Assembly (NCBI RefSeq): GCF_904846645.1
Contig: NZ_CAJHBO010000010.1
Location: 1-64,000 of the forward strand
Length of the DNA: 64,000 bases
Reading direction: 5' to 3'
Origin: Psychrobacter sp. Pi2-1
GTDB lineage: Bacteria > Pseudomonadota > Gammaproteobacteria > Pseudomonadales > Moraxellaceae
Each line of letters begins with the position of its first letter. Position 1 is the first letter of the stretch. Below are positions 51,437 to 60,342 of the stretch, in pieces. The notes under the pieces were generated by a model. That model was not told the DNA's origin. It saw only the letters and a program-made list of their open reading frames with translations, and searched no databases. The position numbers were made by a program, and so were the translations under genes.

Positions 51437-51476
51437 ACGCTACTATTTATAGATATTATTAAATGATAGACAATAA

Positions 51477-51514
51477 AAAAGGCTTGACGATTTGTATAAA
51501 TCGTCAAGCCTTTT
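51477..51514. terminator. Bidirectional terminator between cobB and the adenine deaminase gene
   Basis: 17-bp perfect arms (AAAAGGCTTGACGATTT and its complement), GTAT loop, A and T tracts on either side. Confidence 0.9.
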
Positions 51515-51538
51515 CTACTAATAATAAACTCATTAAAG

Positions 51539-52537
51539 TTATTTCAATGCAAGATCAACTCTCGCTAAGTAAGCTTCTTTTAACTCATCACTGATAAATG
51601 CCGATTTAAAAGAGTTCTTTACTAATGTAATAACATCGTCTTCCGTAATCGGTAAATTCTCATATAGATTGATAAAGTTTTGATTCACATACCCTTTGAA
51701 ATACGCAGGGTCGTCTGAGTTAACGCTAATATTCAGACCATAGTCTAAAAGCTCTTTGATATTGTGCTCTTTATAAGTCTCAAAGACTTTTAGCTCGATA
51801 TTTGAGTTCGGGCAAACGGTCAGTGGCATTTGCTCATCTTTGAGTCTTTGCATCAACTCTGGGCTTTTTATAGACTGCACACCATGATCGATTCTATTGA
51901 TATTCAATAAATCTAATGCTTCGTAGATGTACGAAAAGTCTGCTTCTTCGCCTGCATGAGCGACCAACTTGAAGCCTTCTTCTTTGGCTTTTTGGAAGAC
52001 TTCTTTGAACTTCGATGGTGGGTTGCCCAATTCTGATGAATCCAGACCAACACCGATAATATCGTCTTTATAGTCCAGCGCTTGCTCTAATGTCTCAAAC
52101 GCTTCTTCTTGCGATAAATGACGCAAGAAACACATGATGATGCATGATGTAATACCGTATTTTGCTTTGGCATCTGCAAGCGCTTCTTTGATACCTGTGA
52201 TGACCGCTTCAAAAGGCACGCCGCGTTCGGTATGCGTCTGCGGATCAAAGAATATCTCTGTGTGAATGACATTGTCTTCAACACATCTAAGAATATATTC
52301 CCACGTCAAATCATAAAAATCATCTTTGGTGAGCAGGACGTTTGCACCCGCATAGTAGATATCTAAAAAGGTCTGTAGGTTGGTGAAGTTATAGGCACTG
52401 CGTACATCTTCGATATCTTTATAAGGTATCTCTACATTGTTCTTCTTGGCCAATCTAAACATCAGCTCAGGCTCTAGCGAACCTTCAATATGTAGATGAA
52501 GTTCCGCTTTCGGTAGTTTCTTTATTAATTCAATCAT
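51539..52537 (-). CDS. Adenine deaminase (adenosine-deaminase superfamily, ADE type)
   Basis: 332 aa amidohydrolase: zinc ligands in AELHLHIEGS, HAGEE, DHGVQSI and NSDDPAYF. EIFFDPQTHTERGV after the first barrel strand is characteristic of the branch (such as PA0148) shown to deaminate adenine to hypoxanthine rather than adenosine; similar proteins are often labelled adenosine deaminase. Substrate is therefore inferred from a motif. AT-rich codon use compared with neighbours. Confidence 0.85.
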   Translation of the reverse strand: MIELIKKLPKAELHLHIEGSLEPELMFRLAKKNNVEIPYKDIEDVRSAYNFTNLQTFLDIYYAGANVLLTKDDFYDLTWEYILRCVEDNVIHTEIFFDPQTHTERGVPFEAVITGIKEALADAKAKYGITSCIIMCFLRHLSQEEAFETLEQALDYKDDIIGVGLDSSELGNPPSKFKEVFQKAKEEGFKLVAHAGEEADFSYIYEALDLLNINRIDHGVQSIKSPELMQRLKDEQMPLTVCPNSNIELKVFETYKEHNIKELLDYGLNISVNSDDPAYFKGYVNQNFINLYENLPITEDDVITLVKNSFKSAFISDELKEAYLARVDLALK

Positions 52538-52741
52538 AGTATTCCAATAATGGTGTTATCGAGACGAGCCCTGGTAAATGTTGCATAGTAGAATAATCAG
52601 ACCATGCATATATAAGGCGTTATCTGTCTCAGAAAAATCATTTTAACACTAAAAGCATACCGCCTAAAACAAAACCCTTTGACCGTATAGATAAGCTACT
52701 TATAAAAGTAGCCTTCTTAATACAACCGTATAAGGCGCAAA

Positions 52742-53266
52742 CTACTTTAAAAATACCACTGTATCGGACAGCTCATTACCTTCTGGATCATGCTCTAAAT
52801 GATAATACTGACGTAATACCTGCCCCACTTCATCCAGCAGTTCAGCCAAGCTCTCTTCTGTCTTTTGAGTAGCGATACCAGATACCGCCTTTTCACACAT
52901 TGCATTCCATACTGTTGGACTAACGTGAGCGCTGATACCTCGGTCTGCGACAATCTCTAATTTACGCTCGCATATATTGACATAGATCAAGACGCCCGTA
53001 TTTTCTTCGGTATCCCAGACGCGATATTCGCTAAACAAATCAATCGCACGCTCACGGCAGTTCATGCGATAGGCTTCTTGGATAGGCAGATGATTTTCTA
53101 CGATTAAAAACACCTCACCACGATGCCCACGCTCGGCTCGTGTCACAGCATCTGTTAGGCGTGCCTTGGATTCTGTTGTCAGCCACTTACTATGTAATAA
53201 AGGGACGAACAAAACTTGACGCCACCAGCGGGCAAAACTGGGGTTTGAAGCGTTGTCTTCTACCAT
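52742..53266 (-). CDS. TPM-domain protein (YgcG-related), smaller partner
   Basis: 174 aa. TPM domain with ALTDAVTRAERGHRGEVFLI (approximate; seen as RLTDAVTRAERGHRGEVFLI), VWDTEENTGVLIYVNICERK and IVADRGISAHVSPTVW. No signal peptide. A GAGGAAAT ribosome binding site precedes it. It is the third gene of a lemA-TPM-TPM set read on the minus strand; role unclear. Confidence 0.85.
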   Translation of the reverse strand: MVEDNASNPSFARWWRQVLFVPLLHSKWLTTESKARLTDAVTRAERGHRGEVFLIVENHLPIQEAYRMNCRERAIDLFSEYRVWDTEENTGVLIYVNICERKLEIVADRGISAHVSPTVWNAMCEKAVSGIATQKTEESLAELLDEVGQVLRQYYHLEHDPEGNELSDTVVFLK

Positions 53267-53337
53267 TATATTATTTCCTCAAGTACGTCGTTTTCGATGG
53301 TTATGTAGAGTTTATTTTTTTTGCGTGTGTGGAATAC

Positions 53338-54522
53338 TTACCACGAGCCACCTGCGCCGCCGCCGCCGAAACCACCGCCGCCACCGCCAAAGCCGCCTCC
53401 TCCGAAACCACCACCGCCAAAGCCGCCTCCACTACCGCCGCCCATACCGGGTAAGAAAATCATGCCGCCTCTGCGCCCACCTTTACCGCCGCCGCCTTTT
53501 CCACCGCCACCGCCGCGTGAGATCAAAAACATCCAGATGAATATTGCCATAATCAGCGTCATAAAGAAGCCGCCACCTAAGGCCATCGAACCTGCAAAAA
53601 ACCCGCCAGCGGTAATAATAGAACCAAATACTCGGCCCAATATATTCGTAATAAAGCTACCAAAAATCATCGCCATGATAAATAAGAAAATAGGTGACGG
53701 CAGCTCGTCCGAGCTTTGCTGAGCAGTGCGTTCTGCGGCTTGTGCATCAGCACGGGCTAAGACTTCAGGATCAGCAGTTAGGCGTGTTTTGAGCGCTTCA
53801 ACGCCAGCGATTATCCCCGCACCATAGTTGTTTTGCTTAAATAACGGCGTGATATCTTCTCGAATGACACGGTTAACCGCCGCATCTGGTAAGACACCTT
53901 CTAGCCCGTAACCCGTTAGGATATGCATATCACGGTCATTAACAGCGACGACAATCAGCAGACCATCATCGATAGCTTCATCACCCAACTCCCACTTCTC
54001 AGCAACTTGCAATGCATAATCAAATATTGGTACGCCATTGGTAGTTGGTACGATGACCACTGCTGCTTGTGCTAAGCCCTGCTGATAAATACTTCGAAGC
54101 TGAGCTTCTAGACGTAGCTTTTCTTGGGGATTTAAGATATTGGCCTGATCAACGACTGGTTCATTAAGTATCAACTTGTCAGCGTCAACACCTTCGGCAC
54201 TGGAGCGTACTGGTGGCTGAGCGGTTGCTTGAGCATTGGTTGTACCATTTGCTGTGCTTTGGTTATCTGCGTTTTGATTGATAGCGTCGTTGCCGAGCAC
54301 CGCTTCATTGATAGCATCGTTATTTAATACAGCATCATTGATTGCTTCATTAGACTCGCCTGCTTTAGCAACGGCCACCAACTCTTCGACACTACGGTTT
54401 TGCAGATTCGAGGTGCTATCTGTCGCCACCGCTGTATCATTGGGTGCAGCGTGCAATGCAGGCACGCTGACGACACCTAACGTAAACAGTAATGCTGATA
54501 AGATTGCTTTTGAATTATTCAT
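53338..54522 (-). CDS. TPM-domain secreted/membrane protein with glycine-rich tail
   Basis: 394 aa. Signal peptide (1-25), a low-complexity linker with NDAI/NEAVL-type repeats (about 50-95), a TPM domain (about 118-250; VVIVPTTNGVPIFDYALQVA, DDGLLIVVAVNDRDMHILTG, YGLEGVLPDAAVNRVI), two transmembrane helices (about 280-340) and a Gly-rich tail of roughly 55 residues (GGGGFGGGG type), ending SW. This is the YgcG-like layout found beside LemA. The antisense strand forms spurious proline-rich frames over the tail. Confidence 0.9.
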   Translation of the reverse strand: MNNSKAILSALLFTLGVVSVPALHAAPNDTAVATDSTSNLQNRSVEELVAVAKAGESNEAINDAVLNNDAINEAVLGNDAINQNADNQSTANGTTNAQATAQPPVRSSAEGVDADKLILNEPVVDQANILNPQEKLRLEAQLRSIYQQGLAQAAVVIVPTTNGVPIFDYALQVAEKWELGDEAIDDGLLIVVAVNDRDMHILTGYGLEGVLPDAAVNRVIREDITPLFKQNNYGAGIIAGVEALKTRLTADPEVLARADAQAAERTAQQSSDELPSPIFLFIMAMIFGSFITNILGRVFGSIITAGGFFAGSMALGGGFFMTLIMAIFIWMFLISRGGGGGKGGGGKGGRRGGMIFLPGMGGGSGGGFGGGGFGGGGFGGGGGGFGGGGAGGSW

Positions 54523-54645
54523 CTAATCTATACCACCTCAGATAACATCTTTACCAATTGATAGACTCTAACTAATCATTGTTAAACCATTAGCTAAATG
54601 AACAGAGCTGCCTATGCCGCTCTGTCGTCACGTTCATTTTAAATT

Positions 54646-55278
54646 TTATTCAGCTGACTTTTCTGCAGAGTCGCCAAAATCAACACTTGGTGCGGTTGAA
54701 ATCGCTTCTTCATTGGCCACACTAAAGTTGGGCTTAGTATCCATCCCAAATACTTTTGCAGTGATGTTGGTTGGGAACTGACGTACCGTTGTATTGTATC
54801 CTTGCACTTCTTGGATGTAGCGGTTACGAGCCACAGCAATACGGTTCTCAGTACCTTCTAACTGCGCTTGTAAATCTTGAAACAGTGCATCTGATTTTAG
54901 ATCTGGATAACGCTCAGATACCGCCATCAAACGTGACAATGCGCCTGTCATCTGCTCTTGCGCTGCTGCATAACGCTCCATCGCTTCTGGATCATTGAGT
55001 ACTTCTGGCGTCACCGTGATACCGCCCGCACGTGAGCGAGCTTCTGCCACTTGGGTGAAGACTTCTTGCTCTTGCTCGGCGTATTGCTGTACGACTTTGA
55101 CTAAGTTTGGCACCAAATCAGAACGGCGCTGATACTGGTTGACCACTTCTGACCATGAAGCAGTGACCTGCTCATCTTGTGCTTGCAGGTTGTTGTAACC
55201 ACAGCCGCTTAGACCAACCGTAGAAGTTGTTAATAAAGCGGCTAGCAACATCGGCTTCATAATAGATTTACGCGTCAT
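54646..55278 (-). CDS. lemA: LemA-family lipoprotein
   Basis: 210 aa from ATG at 55278 (AGGAG 8 bases upstream); the longer frame to 55323 lacks a ribosome binding site. Lipobox LSGC near residue 26 of this start gives a lipoprotein. The LemA helical body includes VVNQYQRRSDLVPNLVKVVQ and EQEVFTQVAEARSRAG, ending FGMDTKPNFSVANEEA. LemA and TPM proteins are co-encoded in many bacteria and thought to act on the envelope; mechanism unknown. Confidence 0.92.
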   Translation of the reverse strand: MTRKSIMKPMLLAALLTTSTVGLSGCGYNNLQAQDEQVTASWSEVVNQYQRRSDLVPNLVKVVQQYAEQEQEVFTQVAEARSRAGGITVTPEVLNDPEAMERYAAAQEQMTGALSRLMAVSERYPDLKSDALFQDLQAQLEGTENRIAVARNRYIQEVQGYNTTVRQFPTNITAKVFGMDTKPNFSVANEEAISTAPSVDFGDSAEKSAE

Positions 55279-56234
55279 TGTTGATTCTCCTAATAATGAT
55301 AAATAACAAATATCCAGTACCACGTTTTTAATATTTTTAAGTTTTCTTGGTATTCATACGGCAGTCATACGCTCTATATATTGTATATCTGCGCATCACT
55401 CTATCAGCATGATATCAAAAGAAGTTGTCCTAATGATGGCGCTATATACGGCTTTTTACAATTGACCGTTACCAAAACACAACCGCATAGTGTCAACGAT
55501 AACGCGTTTTTATCATGATAGATATAGAGCAAAAATTTAGCAGTCTGGCGCAATCAGACTAAATGTTATGAAAGTACAAACAATTATTTATATATAATCT
55601 AAATCTTGCTAATGTATCAGCCAAATAAAATACGAATATATCTACCGTCTATAAAGAAATTTCTAGTAATTAGTACAAAAATATGGCAAATTGCAGTTAC
55701 GTAGCCGTACGGTTTGAATACATTTGGTAGTGGACTTATAGTTTGATTAGTATTAGCGAGTTGTTGATTTCTTAATAAAAACATCAATTAACTGTCAAAT
55801 TATCGCTAAATACTGTCAATTCGCCATACCAGTCATGTAGTCATTCAAGACAGCTCATAGTAAGTTGAATGCCATCATGGTGATGGATATTTAATTATAT
55901 AACCGCCTGTTTTATCCGCCGGTCAACTTATGACTCATCTAATGTATAACATGATGATAGAAGACCGCAGTAGTTGAGGTTGTAGAATAATAGTAAACGC
56001 AGCTGATATTAATATTGTCAGTGATAAGCGCTATGCAAATAGTCCGTATTACTGACGAGATACGCGGGTAAATACAGACAACTACAGTCCATTCTTGGTG
56101 GCCAAGCACATGAGACTTAGACAACAAATAAGTCGATGCAGAGACTTTAACTGCTTAACTTAAATAAGTAAGTTAACCAGTTAGTTTACTCCTAGCAAAC
56201 AGTGCCACCTTGAGACAGTACTAGGAACATAAAT
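55279..56234. other. Long gene-free stretch between lemA and the alanine symporter
   Basis: 956 AT-rich bases. No credible open frame, tRNA or terminator was found. One inverted repeat lies close to the symporter gene (56149-56182). A small RNA or decayed gene cannot be excluded by eye. Confidence 0.5.
56149..56182. promoter_or_regulatory. 14-bp inverted repeat upstream of the alanine symporter
   Basis: Arms AACTGCTTAACTTA / TAAGTTAACCAGTT (one mismatch) with a 6-base spacer, 52 bases before the ATG. Could be a dimeric-repressor operator or a leader hairpin. Confidence 0.4.
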
Positions 56235-57782
56235 ATGGAAGGTTTAGTTAACTTAGTAAATGGAATTATCTGGAGCCCAGCGCTGATTTATCTCTGCTTG
56301 GGTGCCGGTCTGTTCTATTCCATTATGACGCGCTTTGTACAAGTACGTCTATTCGGTGAGATGATCAAACTCCTATTCACTGGTAAATCTAGTGCACAGG
56401 GTATCTCATCATTTCAGGCACTTGCCGTCTCACTCGCCGGTCGTGTGGGTATGGGTAACATCGCTGGGGTAGCTGCTGCTATCGGCTTCGGTGGCCCAGG
56501 TGCCGTTTTCTGGATGTGGATCGTAGCCTTTCTAGGCGCATCTACAGCCTATGTCGAATCTACTCTTGCTCAGATTTACAAAGAAAAAGATGTGGTAACT
56601 GGCGAATATCGCGGTGGCCCAGCTTATTACTTTGAACGTGCCCTTGGTCAAAAGTGGTACGGTATCCTCTTCGCAATCGCTTCTATTTTATCATGTGGTA
56701 TGTTCTTACCTGGTGTACAGGCGAACGGCGTTATCAGTGCATTTGCACAGGTAATGGGCGAAGGTACGATCATGAACGTTGCAGGCCTAGAAGTTGGCTC
56801 TATGCGTTTGGTCGGCTTGGCTATCATCTTAGTCGTGCTAGGTATCATCATCTTTGGTGGTATTAAGCGTATTGCAACCTTCACTGAGTTTGCAGTACCT
56901 TTCATGGCATTAGGTTATATTGCCCTAGCGCTAATCATCATGTTCAGCAACTTCAGCTTGATTCCAGATGTATTTGGTATGATCGTTGGTGATGCATTCA
57001 CTGCACAAGCAGGTTTTGGTGCTGCGATCGGTTGGGGTGTGAAACGTGGTATCTACTCTAACGAAGCTGGTCAGGGTACAGGTCCTCACGCTGCTGCTGC
57101 TGCTGAAGTTGAGCATCCATCACAGCAGGGTCTAGTTCAGGCATTCTCAGTATATGTTGATACATTGCTAGTATGTTCTGCTACTGCATTCATGATCTTG
57201 TCTACTGGTATGTACAACATTCAAGGTACGCTACCAGATGGTCAGTTCATCGTACAGAACGTTGCTGCTACTACTGAAATCAATGCTCCTGCGTTCACGC
57301 AAATGGCAATGGAATCTGTATACGGTACGTTTGGTAATGCCTTTATCGCAATCGCTGTATTCTTCTTTGCCTTTACAACAATTCTGGCTTACTACTACAT
57401 CGCTGAAGTAAACGTCGCTTACTTAACACGTTTCCTTGGTCGTAGTGCGAACAGAACTGGTCTATTCCTAGTGAAAATTCTTATCATGGCGATGGTTGCT
57501 TATGGTGGTCTAAACTCAGCTGGTTATATCTGGGCAATCGGTGATATCGGTGTTGGTCTTATGGCTTGGCTTAACATTGTTGGTATTCTTGTCATCTTCA
57601 TCGTGGCTCGTCCAACACTTACTATGCTCAAAGACTATGAAGCTCAGCGCAAAGCTGGCGTCACTCGCTATAGCTTTGACCCTGCTAAATTCGGTATCAA
57701 AAACGCACCGTATTGGGAAGAGCGTCATCTAGCACAGCAAAAAAGCATGAACGCTGATCCATTACGTAAAGATAAAGTGTAA
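56235..57782 (+). CDS. Sodium:alanine symporter (AGCS family)
   Basis: 515 aa, about 11 transmembrane helices. It has the AGCS signature LAVSLAGRVGMGNIAGVAAAIGFGGPGAVFW (position about 73-103) and GVKRGIYSNEAGQGTGPHAA. It imports alanine or glycine with sodium, which suits marine or saline habitats. Followed by a strong terminator. Confidence 0.93.
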   Translation: MEGLVNLVNGIIWSPALIYLCLGAGLFYSIMTRFVQVRLFGEMIKLLFTGKSSAQGISSFQALAVSLAGRVGMGNIAGVAAAIGFGGPGAVFWMWIVAFLGASTAYVESTLAQIYKEKDVVTGEYRGGPAYYFERALGQKWYGILFAIASILSCGMFLPGVQANGVISAFAQVMGEGTIMNVAGLEVGSMRLVGLAIILVVLGIIIFGGIKRIATFTEFAVPFMALGYIALALIIMFSNFSLIPDVFGMIVGDAFTAQAGFGAAIGWGVKRGIYSNEAGQGTGPHAAAAAEVEHPSQQGLVQAFSVYVDTLLVCSATAFMILSTGMYNIQGTLPDGQFIVQNVAATTEINAPAFTQMAMESVYGTFGNAFIAIAVFFFAFTTILAYYYIAEVNVAYLTRFLGRSANRTGLFLVKILIMAMVAYGGLNSAGYIWAIGDIGVGLMAWLNIVGILVIFIVARPTLTMLKDYEAQRKAGVTRYSFDPAKFGIKNAPYWEERHLAQQKSMNADPLRKDKV

Positions 57783-57825
57783 GTCGATTTAATAGGATTG
57801 CTATTTAATCTTATTGAATAAACAA

Positions 57826-57855
57826 AAAGCCCGAGACCATGCTCTCGGGCTTTTT
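57826..57855 (+). terminator. Terminator after the alanine symporter
   Basis: 12-bp arms AAAAGCCCGAGA / TCTCGGGCTTTT with CCATGC loop, then T run. Confidence 0.9.
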
Positions 57856-58120
57856 TGTTTGGATAGTTTTCCACACCACTACAGAATAGCTTACCGAAAA
57901 AACATCAAAGCCCACGTTCATAAGAACTGATTTAATACCTTAAAACTGCCCTTTTATTCTCAAAATTAATCTGTATTCGAAATAACATATAACTGTCATT
58001 TTGCATTTTGCCTACCTTTGTATAGAGCTTACTTTGATATTTTATAACCTTATTTTAATTAAGTCGTCGTACCAGTATAGGTAAGCCACAGTTCCCCTAT
58101 TCTTAATCGATAGACGTAAA

Positions 58121-58146
58121 AAAGCCTAGCACGATGGCTAGGCTTT
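58121..58146 (-). terminator. Terminator after the first fasciclin gene
   Basis: AAAGCCTAGC / GCTAGGCTTT with a 6-base loop; on the minus strand it is followed by TTTTTAC. 40 bases after the gene's stop. Confidence 0.8.
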
Positions 58147-58187
58147 CTTTAACTTATAAATTATAAATCTACGCGTTAATAAATAGC

Positions 58188-58793
58188 TTATTCAGGCATC
58201 AATACTGCATCGATAGTATGAACCACACCATTGGTTGCCATAATATCTGTACCAGTGATATTTGCTGTGTTACCAGTAGCATCAGTAATTACGTTGTCTT
58301 CACTGATAGTAATGGTTTTACCGTTCGCTGTTTCAATCTCAGTGCCGTATGGGATATCAGCTGCTTTAACTTCCATTGCTAACACATGGTAAGGAAGGAC
58401 AGTTTTTAGCAAATCTGTATTGGCCAATAACTCTTCTTTAGTCACGCCTAGTTTTTCTAGTACTGGCGCAAAAGCATCATCAGTTGGTGCAAATACAGTA
58501 TGCTTAGTTTCTTCCATTAGCATAGTATCAAGACCAGCAGCCTGTAGCGCAGCGGTTAAGATAGTTAAGTTTTCGTTTTCTGCTGCGATTTCAGCGATAG
58601 TTTGAGTCGCTTCCATGTCCATTTCGGCCATTGGCTCTGCTTCAACAGCTTCTGTCTCAGCAACTGGCTCAACTGCCATCTCTTCAGTCGCTTCTGGTTC
58701 AGTTGGCTCTGCAACAGTTTCAGTGTCGTTACACGCTGCTAATGACATGGCTGCGGTTACAACTGCGATAGATAACAAATTCTTCTTTAACAT
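58188..58793 (-). CDS. Fasciclin-domain lipoprotein, acidic type
   Basis: 201 aa. Lipoprotein signal with LAAC at Cys21, then an acidic Pro/Thr/Glu/Met-rich linker (about 24-62), then one fasciclin (FAS1) domain: LTILTAALQAAGLDTMLMEE, HTVFAPTDDAFAPVLEKLGV, and C-terminal ATNGVVHTIDAVLMPE. FAS1 domains mediate adhesion; the periplasmic or surface role here is unknown. Paralogous to the next fasciclin gene. Confidence 0.92.
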   Translation of the reverse strand: MLKKNLLSIAVVTAAMSLAACNDTETVAEPTEPEATEEMAVEPVAETEAVEAEPMAEMDMEATQTIAEIAAENENLTILTAALQAAGLDTMLMEETKHTVFAPTDDAFAPVLEKLGVTKEELLANTDLLKTVLPYHVLAMEVKAADIPYGTEIETANGKTITISEDNVITDATGNTANITGTDIMATNGVVHTIDAVLMPE

Positions 58794-58963
58794 AGGTAAT
58801 TCCTTTTTGGATAAATAATTGATTAAGGGATTTATTTAAATTAATAACTTTCGATAAATATAATGGCGACCAATGATTGATAAATGTATCAATTACTTAG
58901 TCATACTATTTAATCCGTTATATTGATAGTTCTCAGTCTAACTGTTTAATTTTCAAATGGTAT

Positions 58964-59040
58964 TTACTTAGGTAGCAACACTGTATCAATCACGTATATA
59001 GCATTGTTTGCTTGTATATCAGTTATTGCGATATTTGAGA
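58964..59040 (-). pseudogene. Relic of a third fasciclin gene (C-terminal end)
   Basis: On the minus strand 24 codons read SNIAITDIQANNAIYVIDTV then LLPK and a stop, matching the intact neighbour (TNIVKTDIAANNGVVHVIDR then VLLPK). Further upstream the similarity fades and stops appear. It is a degenerate tail of a paralogue left between the two intact copies. Confidence 0.75.
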
Positions 59041-59131
59041 CAAAATGATGGTGATTAACTACTTTTAGATGTCTGTTTTAAAATTTGAACCTAAACAGAA
59101 ACTTATATAGATAAAGCTCTAAAGTCTAAAA

Positions 59132-59172
59132 CAGCCATTGTCTGATAATGAAATCATCACAAACAATGGCTG
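59132..59172 (-). terminator. Weak terminator-like hairpin after the second fasciclin gene
   Basis: CAGCCATTGT / ACAATGGCTG arms separated by 21 bases; TTTT follows on the minus strand. Long loop lowers confidence. Confidence 0.45.
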
Positions 59173-59215
59173 CTTAGTCTTATAATAAATACAGTGGGTA
59201 TGCCTCAGTTAATAC

Positions 59216-59770
59216 TTATTTAGGCAACAATACTCTATCGATTACATGGACAACACCATTGTTGGCAGCGATATCAGTCTTCACAATGTTCGTTGTACGA
59301 CCATTTTCATCCATCAGCTTGCCTTCTTTGGTTACCATTAGCGTGTCTTTGCTAGCAGTCATTACATTACCAGGCTTCACATCTTTGGCATACATAGCCA
59401 TATCACCAGCCACTACGTGATAACCCAATACTTTAGTCAATAGTGGCTTATTAGCAAATAACTGTGCTTTGGTCATACCTGTTTCTTGCAATGCTTGCAT
59501 AAAGGCAGCATTGGTCGGTGCAAATACCGTATAGTTGGCATTAGGATCAGACAACATATCGACTAGGCCTGCTGCTTGTACCGCTTCTACCAATACTGAA
59601 AAATCAGGATTGCTTTGCGCAACTTGTACAACATTCATTTTAGCCATATTCTGACTGTGCATTGGTGCTTTCATATCGCCCGTCTTTGCTGGCATCATAT
59701 TATTACAAGCACTTAGACCTGCGATTGAGATAGCCAATGTACCGATGGTGGCAATTTTAGTAAGTTTCAT
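59216..59770 (-). CDS. Fasciclin-domain lipoprotein
   Basis: 184 aa. Lipobox LSAC with Cys22; short Met/Lys-rich linker; FAS1 domain with FSVLVEAVQAAGLVDMLSDP, NYTVFAPTNAAFMQALQETG, KVLGYHVVAGDMAMYAKDVK and AANNGVVHVIDRVLLPK. Diverged from its neighbour but clearly of the same origin; a third relic lies between them. Upstream gap to metH has no gene. Confidence 0.92.
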   Translation of the reverse strand: MKLTKIATIGTLAISIAGLSACNNMMPAKTGDMKAPMHSQNMAKMNVVQVAQSNPDFSVLVEAVQAAGLVDMLSDPNANYTVFAPTNAAFMQALQETGMTKAQLFANKPLLTKVLGYHVVAGDMAMYAKDVKPGNVMTASKDTLMVTKEGKLMDENGRTTNIVKTDIAANNGVVHVIDRVLLPK

Positions 59771-60342
59771 AACATTTTCCTTAATGATTTGAATTTCTTT
59801 GACGTTGGTATTGTTTCAACTATGATATTACTGTCTTACAGATCATCCTGCCTGCTAATGTCATTTGCTCACCATACTGTACTGCTAACATTGATACTCT
59901 TGGTACCAATTATTGCTAATAAATGAGCCTATATTTATAAGTAGGACTTACTAAGACCTTGTATTTCTGAAATTAAATTAACATGTAAGCAATCTTTATC
60001 AACCTGCCTTTGCGCAATTTTTTGTGGTATGGGTGTAAATTCTGTCTGACTTCTGAGCGTTCCCGTTGGCTTTTATTTGCAAAAGAAAAGCTTTATGTAA
60101 GCCCTTAGCGAAATGATATTCATTTGTGCGTATCTGCTTTATGAAATAGACTCTAATACCTTACTTTGTTACTTAGCTCTCCTCTTATTTATCTATTGCC
60201 AAAGAGGAATATGCAGTATCCCTATGTAGCAAACTTTTCATGCTAAAATAATGCAAATTTGCGGTCCTCTTCGTGAGACTCTGCACGCTACTGGTTTGTT
60301 ATTCCTTCTTTTTTTAATAATTACGATATAAGCAGCACACCT
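59771..60342. other. Gap upstream of metH
   Basis: 572 bases between divergent genes. An extended -10 (TGCTAAAAT, about 60242-60250) could belong to metH. I could not identify a cobalamin or SAM riboswitch by eye; its absence is not proven. Confidence 0.4.

Noticed and set aside
53253..53722. Plus-strand Pro-rich and Arg-rich open frames
   Set aside because: They are antisense to the Gly-rich tail of the TPM protein; the GC-rich repeat leaves several frames open.
55939..56127. 62-codon minus-strand frame
   Set aside because: No ribosome binding site, biased composition (Tyr/Ser/Thr/His runs), and no related gene nearby.
60100..60342. Cobalamin or SAM riboswitch before metH
   Set aside because: I looked for a B12 box and for the conserved SAM-riboswitch core and could not make a convincing match by eye.
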